DNA from: Zantedeschia hybrid cultivar
Lineage: Eukaryota > Streptophyta > Magnoliopsida > Alismatales > Araceae
Length of the DNA stretch: 64,000 nt
Assembly: GCA_030544215.1 (NCBI GenBank)
Contig: JARZZO010000002.1
Coordinates: 78,003,150-78,067,149 of the forward strand
Reading direction: 5' to 3'
Shown here: piece after piece, positions 12,501 to 24,500 of the stretch
How the letters are laid out: every line of letters begins with the position of its first letter
Position numbering within the stretch: the first letter of the stretch is position 1
The notes under the pieces: generated by a model
Databases searched by the model: none
What the model was told of the DNA's origin: nothing
Seen by the model: only the letters and a program-made list of their open reading frames with translations
Made by a program: the position numbers and the translations under genes

Positions 12501-15500
12501 ACTTAAATTGAGTTAGATTTTGGTAGAAAGAATGATGGATCTTTTCTTTCTTATGATGACTTAGGATGATTGAGTTTCATCACTCATGTACTACATATGT
12601 CATATATAATATCAAATTTGAGAAACTTATGAGTTTTTTTTCATGATTTTTTCATATTTTTAATTTTTTAAAGAAAATGTGGATCTAGCCCGGATCGGAT
12701 CGGCCAATCCGATTGGTCCAGACCCGGACTGATCCAAATTTGATCCCCAAGTTTGCCTTCCTTGCTTTTAACAATAACTTTTCCCTTGATAGTAACTAAA
12801 TTTACATGATCAACCTTTTTGTTACTGAAATTACATTTCACATATTTTGACTTAGTTCGGCTAATCTTAAATCCTTTAGATTCCCAACAAACCTCTATTT
12901 TATCATTCAAATTTTCAATATCCTCATTGACTAGAACTGTATCATTTGCAAATAACATACACCAAGGGGTGTCACCAACTCAAACATCAAAATGCTAATA
13001 AAAATGATCGGTTGTATAATAGCAATCTTATGTACTAACTCAAACTAACATGGCCGATGCAAGATAATAATTTCTACAACGAATCGTACAGATTCACTAG
13101 TTTGGCTGGCATATCACACACATTCATTTGAGATGCATGCTAGATTGTTTGTTAGCTGCGGAAGGGTCGTTTGAACTTGTTGGCCATTGCGGCTTATGTT
13201 GTTCATACTTGATCTGAGCTCACCTAATGCATGCCTTCGAGCTGCTGTTATTCATTCGAGATTCATATACCCTACATTTGCATTTTGCCAAGGTGGTAAA
13301 GATGGTCACTCCATAGGACCATAGGAAGGGTCACTGGCCTCTACATAAGGGGGCCCTTAGCACCCTAGACTTGGCAAGGCCAGATTGGATCTAACCATAG
13401 TCCAAAACATGAGGGTGTGTCCATAATGGAGTGTTTGGGCCGTAGCTAAGTTCAGAGGCATTGGTGAGGTAGGACAATTCCTACGTCACTATATGGAATT
13501 AGTGCCAACACTCAAGTTGTCCACACTTGATTCAGGGAGTGTGGCAAAGGTCCTGGGACACTAATAAGGTCATCTGCCTATTTTATTATCCCTTCAAGTT
13601 GGATTGAGTGCAAGTAGGAATGACATACTTGCAAGTAAGGATGTAAATGGTACCTGAAAATCCGTTTATTCGTCCATTTTCGAAGCTTAAAGGTCATAAA
13701 AGGATACACTTTAAACGATAAGGATAAGGATACTATCTGTATCCGAATGATTTAGGATAAGGAAAAGGATACACCTTTTCCAAGTCTGATTATCCGAGTA
13801 TCCATCCATTTTCTTTCACGTATCTTAGCTATTGCTTATATCTTATATAAAATTCTTACTTTTAAATAAAATCTCCTATCATACCTATATAGTTAGATGT
13901 CTTATCGTCCATGCCATTGTTTTAATCCCTTCTCTCCCTCATTCACCAGTTTGCAAGGTTCATTTTCATAAATGTCACGTGATTTAGAAGTAAATTTATA
14001 AGAATTACTTAGACATAACTTATATCTATGTATACTTTGAAAGTAGTATTCCTTTGTTCCATCCAGAAGCAATAGAAGATTAAGCTTATGTTGACATATA
14101 GTAATGTTCGATAATTTCTTCTTTATGCATCCATTTTCGATAATTTTAAAGGATAAGGATAAGGATACACATTTCTTAAAGGATAAGGATAAGGATACAC
14201 ATATTACTTAAAGGATAAGAATAATGATAGAGCCAATATTCGACCCGATAGGTATCCTTTTACATCCCTACTTGCGGAGTCAATCCCTGTTGGGGAATCT
14301 ATGGCCCTTTGTCTACCCTCTACTCTTAAATCGTAGTGGCCCAGTCACGAGCGAGTAGGGGGAAAGAGCTATCCATAGAAAAGTGCTACATGCAGAGTAA
14401 GTCAGAGTAGAGCCACTAAAGCATGGAGCCACCACTATGTCTGGGAGTTGGGGGCTGGGAAACATGAAAAATGTTACTGGACTACAAATAAGGGACTTGC
14501 ATTTATAACTTTTGAGGTGCCCTTTAAGGAGAAATCCTACATGTTTGGCCCAAAGAGAACAATATCTTATAAGGATTAGATTGGGTCGTGAAATAATGAT
14601 AATAGATAGGATCTGTGCAGTACGATATGAGCTGATTCAAGGATGAACCATGCGGAAGTTGGTTGGCTTATAGTAACTTAGTTATGAGTCAAGCATGAGG
14701 GAAGGGCTACCTATAGAGTAAGTTGGACTAGAATTGTCATAATATGAAGTCACCACTATGTCTGGGGTTGGGGTAAGAATGAACTGGATTAGTTATTGGA
14801 AAATAGAAAAAAAGTTATTAAGTTGTATGGCATGCCTTTTGGGAACAAAATTGTGTGGACAGAGTCCAAACTGGACAATACCTCATGAGAATTAGATTGG
14901 TTCATTACATAGTATTAGAGTAGGACTTATGTAATATGATATGAGTTAGTTTGGACTTTGGAGATGAACTATGCAGAAGCTTGTGAGTTTATAGTGATCC
15001 AATCATGAGCCGACAAGAGGAAATGACCCATAGGAAGGGACTATCCGCAAAGTAAGTCAGAGTGAAGCTGCCGCAGTGTAGAGTCACCACTATGTTGGAG
15101 GGCTAGGACAAGGATGAACTGGATTAGTTCCATCTCCTATATCAAAAAACAAGAAAAAGTTATTGGATTACATTTGAGGGGCTTGGATCATAACTTGAAA
15201 GGCCCCTTTTGGGGACAAAATCGCACGGGCATGGCCCAAATCGAACGATTTGAATATGAACTGGGCAAGAGGAAAGATCTACCTATAGGATAGGGCTATC
15301 CATAGAGTAAGTTGAAGTGGAGTTGCCACACTGTGAAACCACCACTATATTTAGGGGATGGGTCGGGATAAATTAGATTAATCTGATATCAGAGAACGGG
15401 AAGAAGTTACTGGGGTATATATGGGAGTGGGACTTAGATCCATAACTTGTGAGGCACCTTTTGAGACAAAATCTCACAAAGGTTGATTGAGTCATTTCAC

Positions 15501-18500
15501 CTTTTGTAGTGGGGACAATATTTTATATGTTGCAAGTTCTATTGTTTGGATGAAGAAAAGCACACATTCTCATTTGTTGCTGAAACTCTGTATCTCCCTG
15601 CACAATTCCTTTCCTACCAGCTACGCATGGTCTGTAGTTCAGTAAGAGCTGGCGCCCATATTATTTACCTGCTAGGATACTGAAATCTGCCAAACAAAAT
15701 TCTTGGACTTATCTAATGAGGCATCATTTGAGAACATTTTGGAGGCTAAATTTTGGAGGAATTTAGATTCTAGAAAGAGCCACATCATCATTTCTTGAAT
15801 TCAAATTTTAGAAGTTGTTTACTTTTTAGAATCTCATTTGGAAAGACCATGAAAATTCAAATTTGAAGACACATCAAAAGACATTTTTATCCTCATATTA
15901 CCCCTTTTAGGAACTTTAAGAGGGTAAAAAGGGAAAGAAAGAGGGTGTTACTTTTTAGAATCCTCAGATTTCCCTCCTATCACCTTTTGAAAAGATACAC
16001 TAGGAATCGAAAAGAGGCCCTTTTTCAACATGGAACAAAATTTGAATGCAGATAGAATCTACTTACCTTTTTTTCATTCGAATTTTTTTTGGCACTTTTC
16101 AGATTCCCACCGAATCTGAGGACGCCGAATCTGAGGTAGAATGGTTTCCAAATGAGGCCTGAGAGGAAGAGATATCAGGACTTTTCATAGTCACTTAAAA
16201 CCTCTCAATCCATCCAATTCGTAGTTTTCACGAGACAATGTGAGTTTGAGGCATGCTGATGGAATTCTCCTAAAAGGAGGATAAATGGGGATAGTTTCAC
16301 CTGTAAATCCAAGGTTGTTGTGGTTGCAAGATTCTGTGAACATAGCAAGGGATCAGGTTCAAGCACCTCTGACTTACTAGTAAAAAGAGTGATAGTATTA
16401 AATATATAAGGAAAATTTCTGTTAATGATATTTGATTATTTCTGTTAAGTTTTCTCCCCTTATCATTCATTGATTTGGCAGTTTGCTGTTTACAATTTAC
16501 AACTTATGAATAGTACTTATCATCCAGGAGACAGAATTCAAGGAGTGGAAGCAGATAGTTCAGGAAATTGTTAGGTTTTTGAAAGTTGATACATCTTTTA
16601 TGAATATGAGGCCTTTACGGTACAGTTATGTGTATGATTCTCCTCCAGACTCTCTTCCATGTGCTTCTAGCAAGAGGAGTCTAAAATTACGTGACACAAT
16701 ATTGACTAGTTACCACCAGAACGAGGTTAGACATTTCTTCCATGTACCCTCATTACTTTACCATCTGATAGGAGAGTCTGTATGTTATTCACTTTAATAT
16801 GATGTTCTTCTGAATATCTCGAAGCATCTTTGTTCATGAATTTCATTTCTAGATTTGGCTTATTTGTTTTGCTTCATCAGGTCAAATTCACAGAGGTCAC
16901 TGTGGACACATTTAGGATGCTCCAATGCCTGGAGTGGGAACCGTCTGGTTCCTTTTCTTTGACAACAGGAGATGAAATTAAACAAGAGGGATCAGGTCCT
17001 AATCGGATTAACCCTTTGCAGGATATTAGGGATCCAACCTTGCCACCAAATCCTCAAAAAGTGATTCTATATCGTCCATCTGTTACACATTTCTTGGTGG
17101 TGAGTCTTCAGTTGCTGTTCACATTTGAATTGAAGCTTAGAGACATCTTCTATTCAAGCACTGAGTCATTTTTCACATTTATTTTTAAAATTTTAGAGGT
17201 GATATCTTCTCTGTCACATTATTTTTCTGTTAATTGCTGAAAGAATGCATGATTTTTCTTTTCCCATCAATCACCAAAACAATGCATGGATTTTGACTGT
17301 CATATTTTTTCTGCTATTCACCAAATGAATAAGAAAGTATCTTTGGCATGGCGATTTTCTTTCCATTGCAGGCTAGAAATTGGACTCTAGCTGACTAAGC
17401 TACATTCTGTTACATCATTGTAGCTTGGGTTATATGCATAAGAATCTAATATCAATCTCAAATCTTAAACATGGTTCAATTGAAGTTGAATCGAATTCCA
17501 TGCTTTTTTGTCATCAGATGTTCAGATGAAGATGTTTAATTGTTAATACTTAATTCAATGGATTTTTTGTGCCTGCACATAATAATGTTCTTCTTTTTCC
17601 TTTGTGCCACTAGTTTTGATACAGTCATTTGTTAATATTTCAATGTTTTGTTGCCAATTCAGTTAATGTAACATCCTGAGAACGTGGAGGAACCTTTTCA
17701 TGAGATTGCGGTGGGGGCCTTTTAGGGGAAAAGGTGGTTGACTATTTTAGAGGGAATCTAAGGCGTCCGAGTCATGGATGGCAGTACCGGTATTGGTGGG
17801 TACCGGTACCGATACGTACCGGTACCAGTACCAGTATTGGCTGTACCGGCCGATACGGGTATAAAATGGCTAGAAAATTCAGGAAAAAACAGAGAAAATT
17901 CAGAAAAGAATCTGAAAAAATCAAGAAATAATGTAAAAAATTAATTAGATATGTGTTGAGTGTGACAAAAGTGGATTTAGACAAAGAAGTACACCTAACA
18001 CATATTAAATGACTATTTTGATACAGATTAAACATGAAAAATATTATGCTAATGTACTAAACATTTAGAAATAATAAATGTTAATGAAATCAAACGATCC
18101 TTATCCATGAAAAACATAAGTGAGGATACTAGTATGGATAATAACCCGTAGATCCTTCTGAAAAAGTCCTAATTTTTAACCCTAATTAGGGTCAAATTTG
18201 GGATTTTTCTCTAATTAGGGTTCAATAAACACATTTGATAGCATGCTCCTATTCTAAATTATGCAATCAACATTAATTAGGCTTCAATTAATGTTTAATT
18301 AAAGTAATTAGACAAAAGTCCTAATTTTTAACCGCTAATTAGGGTCGAAAATTGAGGGTTGTCTATTTTGCTAAGAAAGCGAACGTAAATAATCTACTAA
18401 CAGTTAACAACTCAAAAATAATTTAAAGATTTAAAATATGTATCATACTTTCTTCTATTTCTTTTTTTCTTCCACCCAAAAGGGCCAAAACCTTTTCGGC

Positions 18501-21500
18501 AGCGGGCTGCAGAGGCGGCGGCGACAGTAGTAGGTGGCGGCGGCGGCACCTTCTCTTGCTTCCCCTCTCAAAACCGCAGGAGTCCCTCTCACAAATCTGT
18601 TTATGTGAGAGGGGAAAGTGAAACACCCCTTTTAAGGGGGTGTTTCACGTGTACCAGTCCAATTTCGGGCGTATCGGACCAGTACAATATTTTATTTATA
18701 TATATATTTATTTTAAATATGGTATCGAGCATTTGACCCTGTACTGGTACCGATGCCGGCCGATACCAGTATGTACCGGCCGGAATGTACTAGTATCTTG
18801 AACAGTGTATTCTCTTGTCTGTCATTGACCCTGTGCTCCCACCATGATCTTCAGATGACAAGTTAAATATCAGTACCTACAGAGAAGCTTATGTTGAACA
18901 TAAAAGATTATTTATGGTTCTAGAATAGATCCATAAATGTGCAATGCTAATAATTAAAGATCTTCATCCATCAATAGGATGTAATTAAATTGTTTCTTTA
19001 ACTGGTGAATGCTTCTCCCCAGAAATTTCCATGTTTTTACCTTAGAACATTTACCTTTCTCATGCACAGCAAGTGGGAAGACCAAAAAACACAAAGTCAA
19101 CGAAACCACAATACCTCCGCCGGTTGCCTTCAGGGCAAACTGCGTCCCTCTTGGGAGTGGTCGTCCGTGGAGCTCCCTTCATGGCTCCACCAACCCGTCA
19201 GGTGGCTCTGATCCCTCATCTACGGTTGCTCGGGGGGGTGGGTCGAGATGTTTCAGGTGCTTGGGGCAGGAACATCAGGCTAGAAGCTGTATCCTGCCCA
19301 TCCGATGTTTGAGATGCAGAGGTCCAGGTCACATGTGGAGCATTTGCCTAGATCATATGCTGATGTGGTGGCAGGGAAGCCGGGCCAGATTAGAGAACCC
19401 TCTATTCTCCCGGTGGTTCCTGTGATGGAGTTCCTTGCACCTTGTCTTTAGTGGATGGGCAAATGTCTCAGGATCATGCAGTTGGGGTGTGTGGCTGCTG
19501 TGGATGCTGTTTGCTGGCTATTGGACAAAGCAGGGGGTGGGTCGGATAGGTGGGTAGTCTGATGTGGGCAGGGATGAATTCCTGGTGGTGGGTCATTTGG
19601 CGAGATCAGTGGAGAAGCTCAAGTGGGAGGGTTTCATCATCGGCGATGGGGCAACATTCTGGGTTTCTCCTTGGAGCCTCTAACAGGGGACTTTCCCAAA
19701 CTCCAAGCTTGTTAGGGTTACCTTGAGGTTGATGGGGGTCCCTGCCATTCTTTGTAATCAGGAGGGTATCCATTTATTGGTAGACTCCTTTGGGGTTAAG
19801 ATGATGGTCCCTAGATGGTGAGTTGTGGGGGACCTGGGGTGTTCTAGGCGTGCAAGCCATCATCAAAGCGGGAGACATGAGATCCATCCTAGAGGTACTG
19901 GAAGTCATCATACAGGAGGGTTCCTTCCCTGTCCCCATTTCTACCCTAGAAGAGGCGCTGCCACTGCTGCTGAGCTCAGGGGTAGGATTGGAAACAAGAC
20001 AGGGGAGGAAGAAGATGTACGGTTTGCTCTTCGACCAATCTTCAAATTTGAATCACCTGCCTAGTTTTGCGATGAGCGGGTTGGACTGGCCTTAGACCAG
20101 ACATCATTAGTCACCCGATTGGCCCGATGTTATCGGGTAATTCTTGGGCAGCCCATAACTTACTCGTTACGGTAGGCCCCTGATCTCACCCATACAGGGG
20201 CATCTTCTTCACCTGAAACTCCTATTGCTCGGTCCTTCCCTATAGGAACTAGAGGCGAAGATCTCCCTCCCCCCTCTGTGACTCATCAACGACCCCAAAG
20301 ATTGCCTACCACCAACATGATTACGGCTTTTGCTTCTACTCCTGTTGGACCCTGTACTGTCAGACCGGTGGTAGGGATGGCGGGGTGGGATCCCAGAGGT
20401 TTCGAAGAGGGGATTCTTATATAAGGATCTTCCGAGCCTTCTTCTTTCTAGAGCTGGCTGAGGACGACTCAGGGGCTTTCGACCAAGGTTATGGAGTATG
20501 CTGCTTCATCGCATGGGGAGGGTCCTTTACCTCTGCCAAACGTTGGCGACATGGGAATAGCATAGCCCATTCCCATCTAGACCCTGGTGGGATATGTTGC
20601 CGAGGATTCCTACCCTCCTCAGTGGACTTGGTCGCCCCTCTGGCTGGGGATGACGGGGAGGATCAAGGTTAAGAAACTTGAGATCGGGTCCCGAATCGGT
20701 CGGCCCAAAACCGATCAGATCGGCCAATCCCGATCCGATCCGGCCTGATCCTGGCCGATCGTGGCTGAGCCAGGGTTGGCTGGATCGGGTAGTAGTTTTT
20801 TTTTTTTTAAATAAGAAAAAATTTGAAAAAATATAAAACACAACTTCAATACATAATTGTGTTGAAATATATTGATTTGAAGTATAAAAGATGCTGTTGC
20901 ACAAAAAAAACTTGAATAAACTTATATATGATCATAAAGTTACATTTATTCCAAACGTACATTATATTGAATGAACATATGGTTTACATACTCAGACCAT
21001 GACATATAACTCTAGTAGTATTGCTCATATTACATCACATACCGGCTATAGTCATCTGTATTGGTATAGATGACTGAAATTTGTGGATATTGTAGATAAC
21101 CCCCTGAATAGTCGGATGTATCAGAATATTAAGGGTAAACTACATGTCCAGTAGGATGACTATATCCTTCGTATGGAGAATACGATGATGCATCTGATAT
21201 TGCTCCTGATATTCTCTCTCCCTCCTGAGTTGTTTTGTTTCTGCACACTGAGGAGCTTTTCATTTTTCCTTCTTCATTGATCTGCTGAATGTTTGAATGG
21301 TAGAATCTTCCCGTCCTGCTTTGCTACCATGATGTTCATCTTGAGCAGCATGTGTGTAATCTTGTTCTCCAGTGAATTGAATTGGTGGGGTGGGGCACTG
21401 GTAGCATCTCCATGGTCAGAACTGTCAGCGCTCGTCTTTGATGTCGAGTCATTTGAAATTTGATATTGTACCTCACCACTTAGTTCTGGCATTTCATCCT

Positions 21501-24500
21501 TCTCCTCGATAGTGTCCATATTAGTAATGTACCTCACATTTTATTCCAACAAGATGTTTGAATCGGTAGACCCCGCTAGAGACGATCCGGTTGCAATATT
21601 TACATTGTACCTTTCTTTGGCCCATGTCCACCGGCGTGCAATGAGCCCAAGCAAGATCAACGCTAGGAGGGTTCCCAGAGGACCGCTCAGCAGCACCTTG
21701 AGATGCCATTCCTTAGGCACTTAAGCAGTTCACACTTTACATCACGTCAACTGCCAAAGGACAAATAGAGATGCTGAGAACAATAGTATAGAAAGAAAAA
21801 AATTGACAAACAAAAGTAAAAGAATTTAAAAGAAGAGGAGAGATCGCAGAGCTTGTAGTCGTGGCCTTGTGGGAGAGACCGAGAGATAATTCTGTGATCG
21901 AGAGAGTGTGAGAGACAACAAGAGTGTTAGGAGGCTTAAAGGACACTTGTGGAAGCTTAGGAGGGCCTTGGGGGGGGGGTTTAAATAGACCCCCAAGGCC
22001 CAAACTAGCCGTTGCTGGCCGTTTGGAAACGGCCAGCAAAGGCTAATTTGAAAGCCAACGACTAGTCGTATTAGTCGTTGGGGGCCAGATCGGCCTGATC
22101 CGGGCCGATCCTGCCCTATCTGAGCCCAGATCGGCCAATCCAGCTCCTGGACTCGGCCAGGTGGCACGAGATAGGTACGGCCGACCCAAAACTTGTCCGG
22201 ATCGACTGATCCGTGCCGAGTTTTTGAGGGCTTTGAGCCTTGCGAGCACTGAAGACTAGAGGGGGGAGGTTGCCGTCCAGGAGGATCTTGCCTCTCCTTC
22301 CCTTATACCTCTAGTGGTCCCCTTGCTGTCTTGGTGAAGAGGATAGTGTCCCTTCCACTTTTGATGAAGTCTTTGTTGTACTGAAGGAGAGGAAAGAGGA
22401 GGCGCGGGGTTGGATACTTGGTGCATGTAGTGAATAGGCCGGTCCACCTTTTGGGGACCCAGTTTCATTACCAGACCCAACTAATCGTGTGGTCAGTTGA
22501 ATGAGCATAACTAATTCACCCAAGGTTCAAAAATGCGGCACAGATCGGCACGGATCGGCCGATCCAGACCGGTTTTGGGCCGGCCGTGCTGATACCGTGC
22601 CACCTGGCCGAGGCCAGGAGCCGGATTGGCCGATCCGGGCCTGGATTGGGCATGATCGGGCCGGATCGCCGTTGGCTTTCAAACTAGCCGTTGCTGGCCA
22701 TTTCCAAATGGCCAACAACGGCTAGTTTGGGCCTTAGGGGTCTATTTAACCCCCTCCCCCCCGCAAGGCCCTCCTAAGCCTCCACAAGTGCCCTTTAAGC
22801 CGCCTAACACTCTTGCTGTCTCTTACACTCTCTCGATCATAGAATTCTCTCTCGGTCTCTCCCACGAGGCCACGACTACAAGCTCCGCGATCTCTCCTCT
22901 TCTTCTAAATTCTTTTACTTTGTTTGTCAATTTTTTTCTTTCTATACTATTGTTCTCAGCATCTCTATTTGCCCTTTGGCAGTCGACGCGCTGTGAAGTG
23001 TGAAATGCTTAAGTGCCTAAGGAATGGCATCTCAAGGTGCTACTGAGCGGTCCTTTGGGAACCCTCCTAGCGCTGATCCTGCTTGGGCTCATTGCACGCC
23101 GGTAGACATGGGCCAGAGAAAGGTACAATGTAAATATTGCTACTGGATCGTCTCTGGCAAGGTCTACCGATTCCAACAACATCTTGCTGGAATAAAAGGT
23201 GAGGTACATTGCTGATCTGGACACTATCTAGGAGGATGATAAAATGCCAGAACTAAGTGGTGAGGTATAATATTAAACTTCAAATGGCTCGACATCAAAG
23301 ACGAGTACTGACAGTTCTGACTATGGAGATGTTACCAGTGCCCTACCTCCACCAGTTCAATTCACTGGAGAACAAGATTATACACATGCTACTCAAGATG
23401 AACATCATGGTAGCAGAGCAGGACAAGAAGAATCTACCATTCAAACATTCAGCAGATTAAGGAAGACAGAAAAAGGAAAAGCTCCTTAGTGTGCAGAAGC
23501 CAAAGATGGCAATCTCGGTATCGGTACCGATACTGGTGGGTACCGGTACCGATACTGGTGGGTACCGGTACCGATACGTATCGGTACCGGTATCGGCTGT
23601 ATCGGCCGGTACCGACCAATAAAAAACTAATAAAAATTTTCTTATTCTTTTTACTACAAAGACCGGTATCGGCCGATCTGGGGGGTATCGGTACCGGTAC
23701 CGGCTGATACGTACCGGTATCGGTCGATACTGCCAACCATGGCAGAAGCAGCAGAACAACTCAGGAGGGAGAGAGAATATCAAGAGCAACTATCAGATGC
23801 ATCATCGTATTCTCCATACGAAGGGTATAGTCATCCTATTGGATATGTAGTTTATCCTCAACATTCTGATACATCCGACTATTCAGGGGGTTATTTACAA
23901 TATCCACAAATTTTAGTCATCTATACCAATACAGATGACTATGGCTGGTACGTGATGCAATATGAGCAATACTACCAGAGCTTTATGTCATGGTCTGAGT
24001 ATGTAAATCATATGTTCATTCAGTATAATGTACGTTTGGAATAAATGTAAGTTCATGATCATATATATAAGTTTATTCAAGTTTTTTTTGTCGAATAACA
24101 TCTTATATACTTTAAATCAATGTATTTCAACACACTTATGTATTGGACTTGTGTTTTATATTTTTCAAAATTTTCTTATTTTTTAATTTTTTTTCTGCTA
24201 CCCGATCTAGCCAACCCTGGCTCAGTTAGGATCGGGCCGGATCGGATCGGGATCGGCCGATCGGATTGGTTTTGGGCCGACCGATCCTGGACCCGATCCT
24301 GGGTTTCTTAACCTTGAATTCACCTTTTATGTAACAAGGGCTGTTTGGTCATTGTAAGAGCTAAGTTTGCCCTAGATATGCAGTGGGATGGGATTGGGAT
24401 CAAAACTGATCGCCACCTTTCTCCTTCTCCACGGAATACTCTTTCTCCCTTTCTTCCTCTTCTCCTCATCCTCCCACATATAGAACAATGTAAACCCTTC

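Larger units (their letters stand above)
10735..12764 (+). mobile_element. hAT transposon, copy C (CAAGG/GATCGG family)
   Basis: The copy interrupts an RTE LINE. Flanking 8-mers are TTTTTAAC (10727-10734) and CTTTTAAC (12765-12772), a hAT-size target duplication with one mismatch. Subterminal DNA at 10745-10920 and 12670-12740 is packed with GATCGG and GATCGATC-type motifs. The left end contains CGGCACAGATCGG, shared with copy B. The internal part carries a TATA-like box, a CT-rich leader and a decayed BED-finger/transposase N-terminus. At 2.0 kb it is too short, and has too many stops, to be autonomous. Confidence 0.8.
10122..12977 (-). mobile_element. RTE-type LINE, 5'-truncated, split by hAT element C
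   Basis: The 3' end (10122-10165 on the + strand) is a catcatcat-type tail, the (ATG)n-like end seen in plant RTE elements. On the minus strand, 12957-12772 reads MLFANDTVLVNEDIEN and SKGFKISRTKSKYVKCNF, an RTE reverse-transcriptase segment in which the usual FADD is FAND. Minus-strand sequence from about 10700 to 10210 keeps, with frameshifts, LKLKSKFYW, an MRML-type segment and an RGRPKMRWSYVV-type segment of the RTE C-terminus. The element is broken at 10735-12764 by hAT element C. It has many stops and is dead. Confidence 0.7.
20664..22242 (-). mobile_element. hAT transposon, copy A (minus strand)
   Basis: It is the inverted partner of copy B. Its outer end (CAAGGTTAAGAAAC) is complementary to copy B's outer end (GTTTCTTAACCTTG), and its inner end reads CAAGGCTCAAA on the minus strand. 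Subterminal GATCGG motifs fill 20680-20780 and 22080-22215. It encodes a BED finger and the same short downstream frames as copy B, with no catalytic transposase. It lacks the hairpin MITE present in copy B. The flanking 8-mers (gggaggat and cgagcact) do not match, so its duplication is lost or the ends have moved. Confidence 0.75.
22521..24316 (+). mobile_element. hAT transposon, copy B, complete with 8-bp TSD
   Basis: It starts CAAGGTTCAAAAATGCGG and ends GTTTCTTAACCTTG, flanked on both sides by the perfect 8-bp duplication AATTCACC (22513-22520 and 24317-24324), diagnostic of hAT insertion. Subterminal GATCGG motifs fill 22540-22680 and 24200-24300. The internal order is a TATA-like box (22743), a CT-rich leader, a BED finger (23024-23215), a short acidic frame (23257-23460), the inserted hairpin MITE b (23501-23741) and a Tyr/Ser-rich frame (23739-24044). 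Without the MITE it is about 1.55 kb, like copy A (1.58 kb). It lacks the hAT catalytic core and hATC dimerisation domain. Confidence 0.9.

Noticed and set aside
20656..22250. 8-bp duplication for hAT copy A
   Set aside because: The 8-mers next to its ends (gggaggat and cgagcact) do not match, so I make no TSD claim for this copy.
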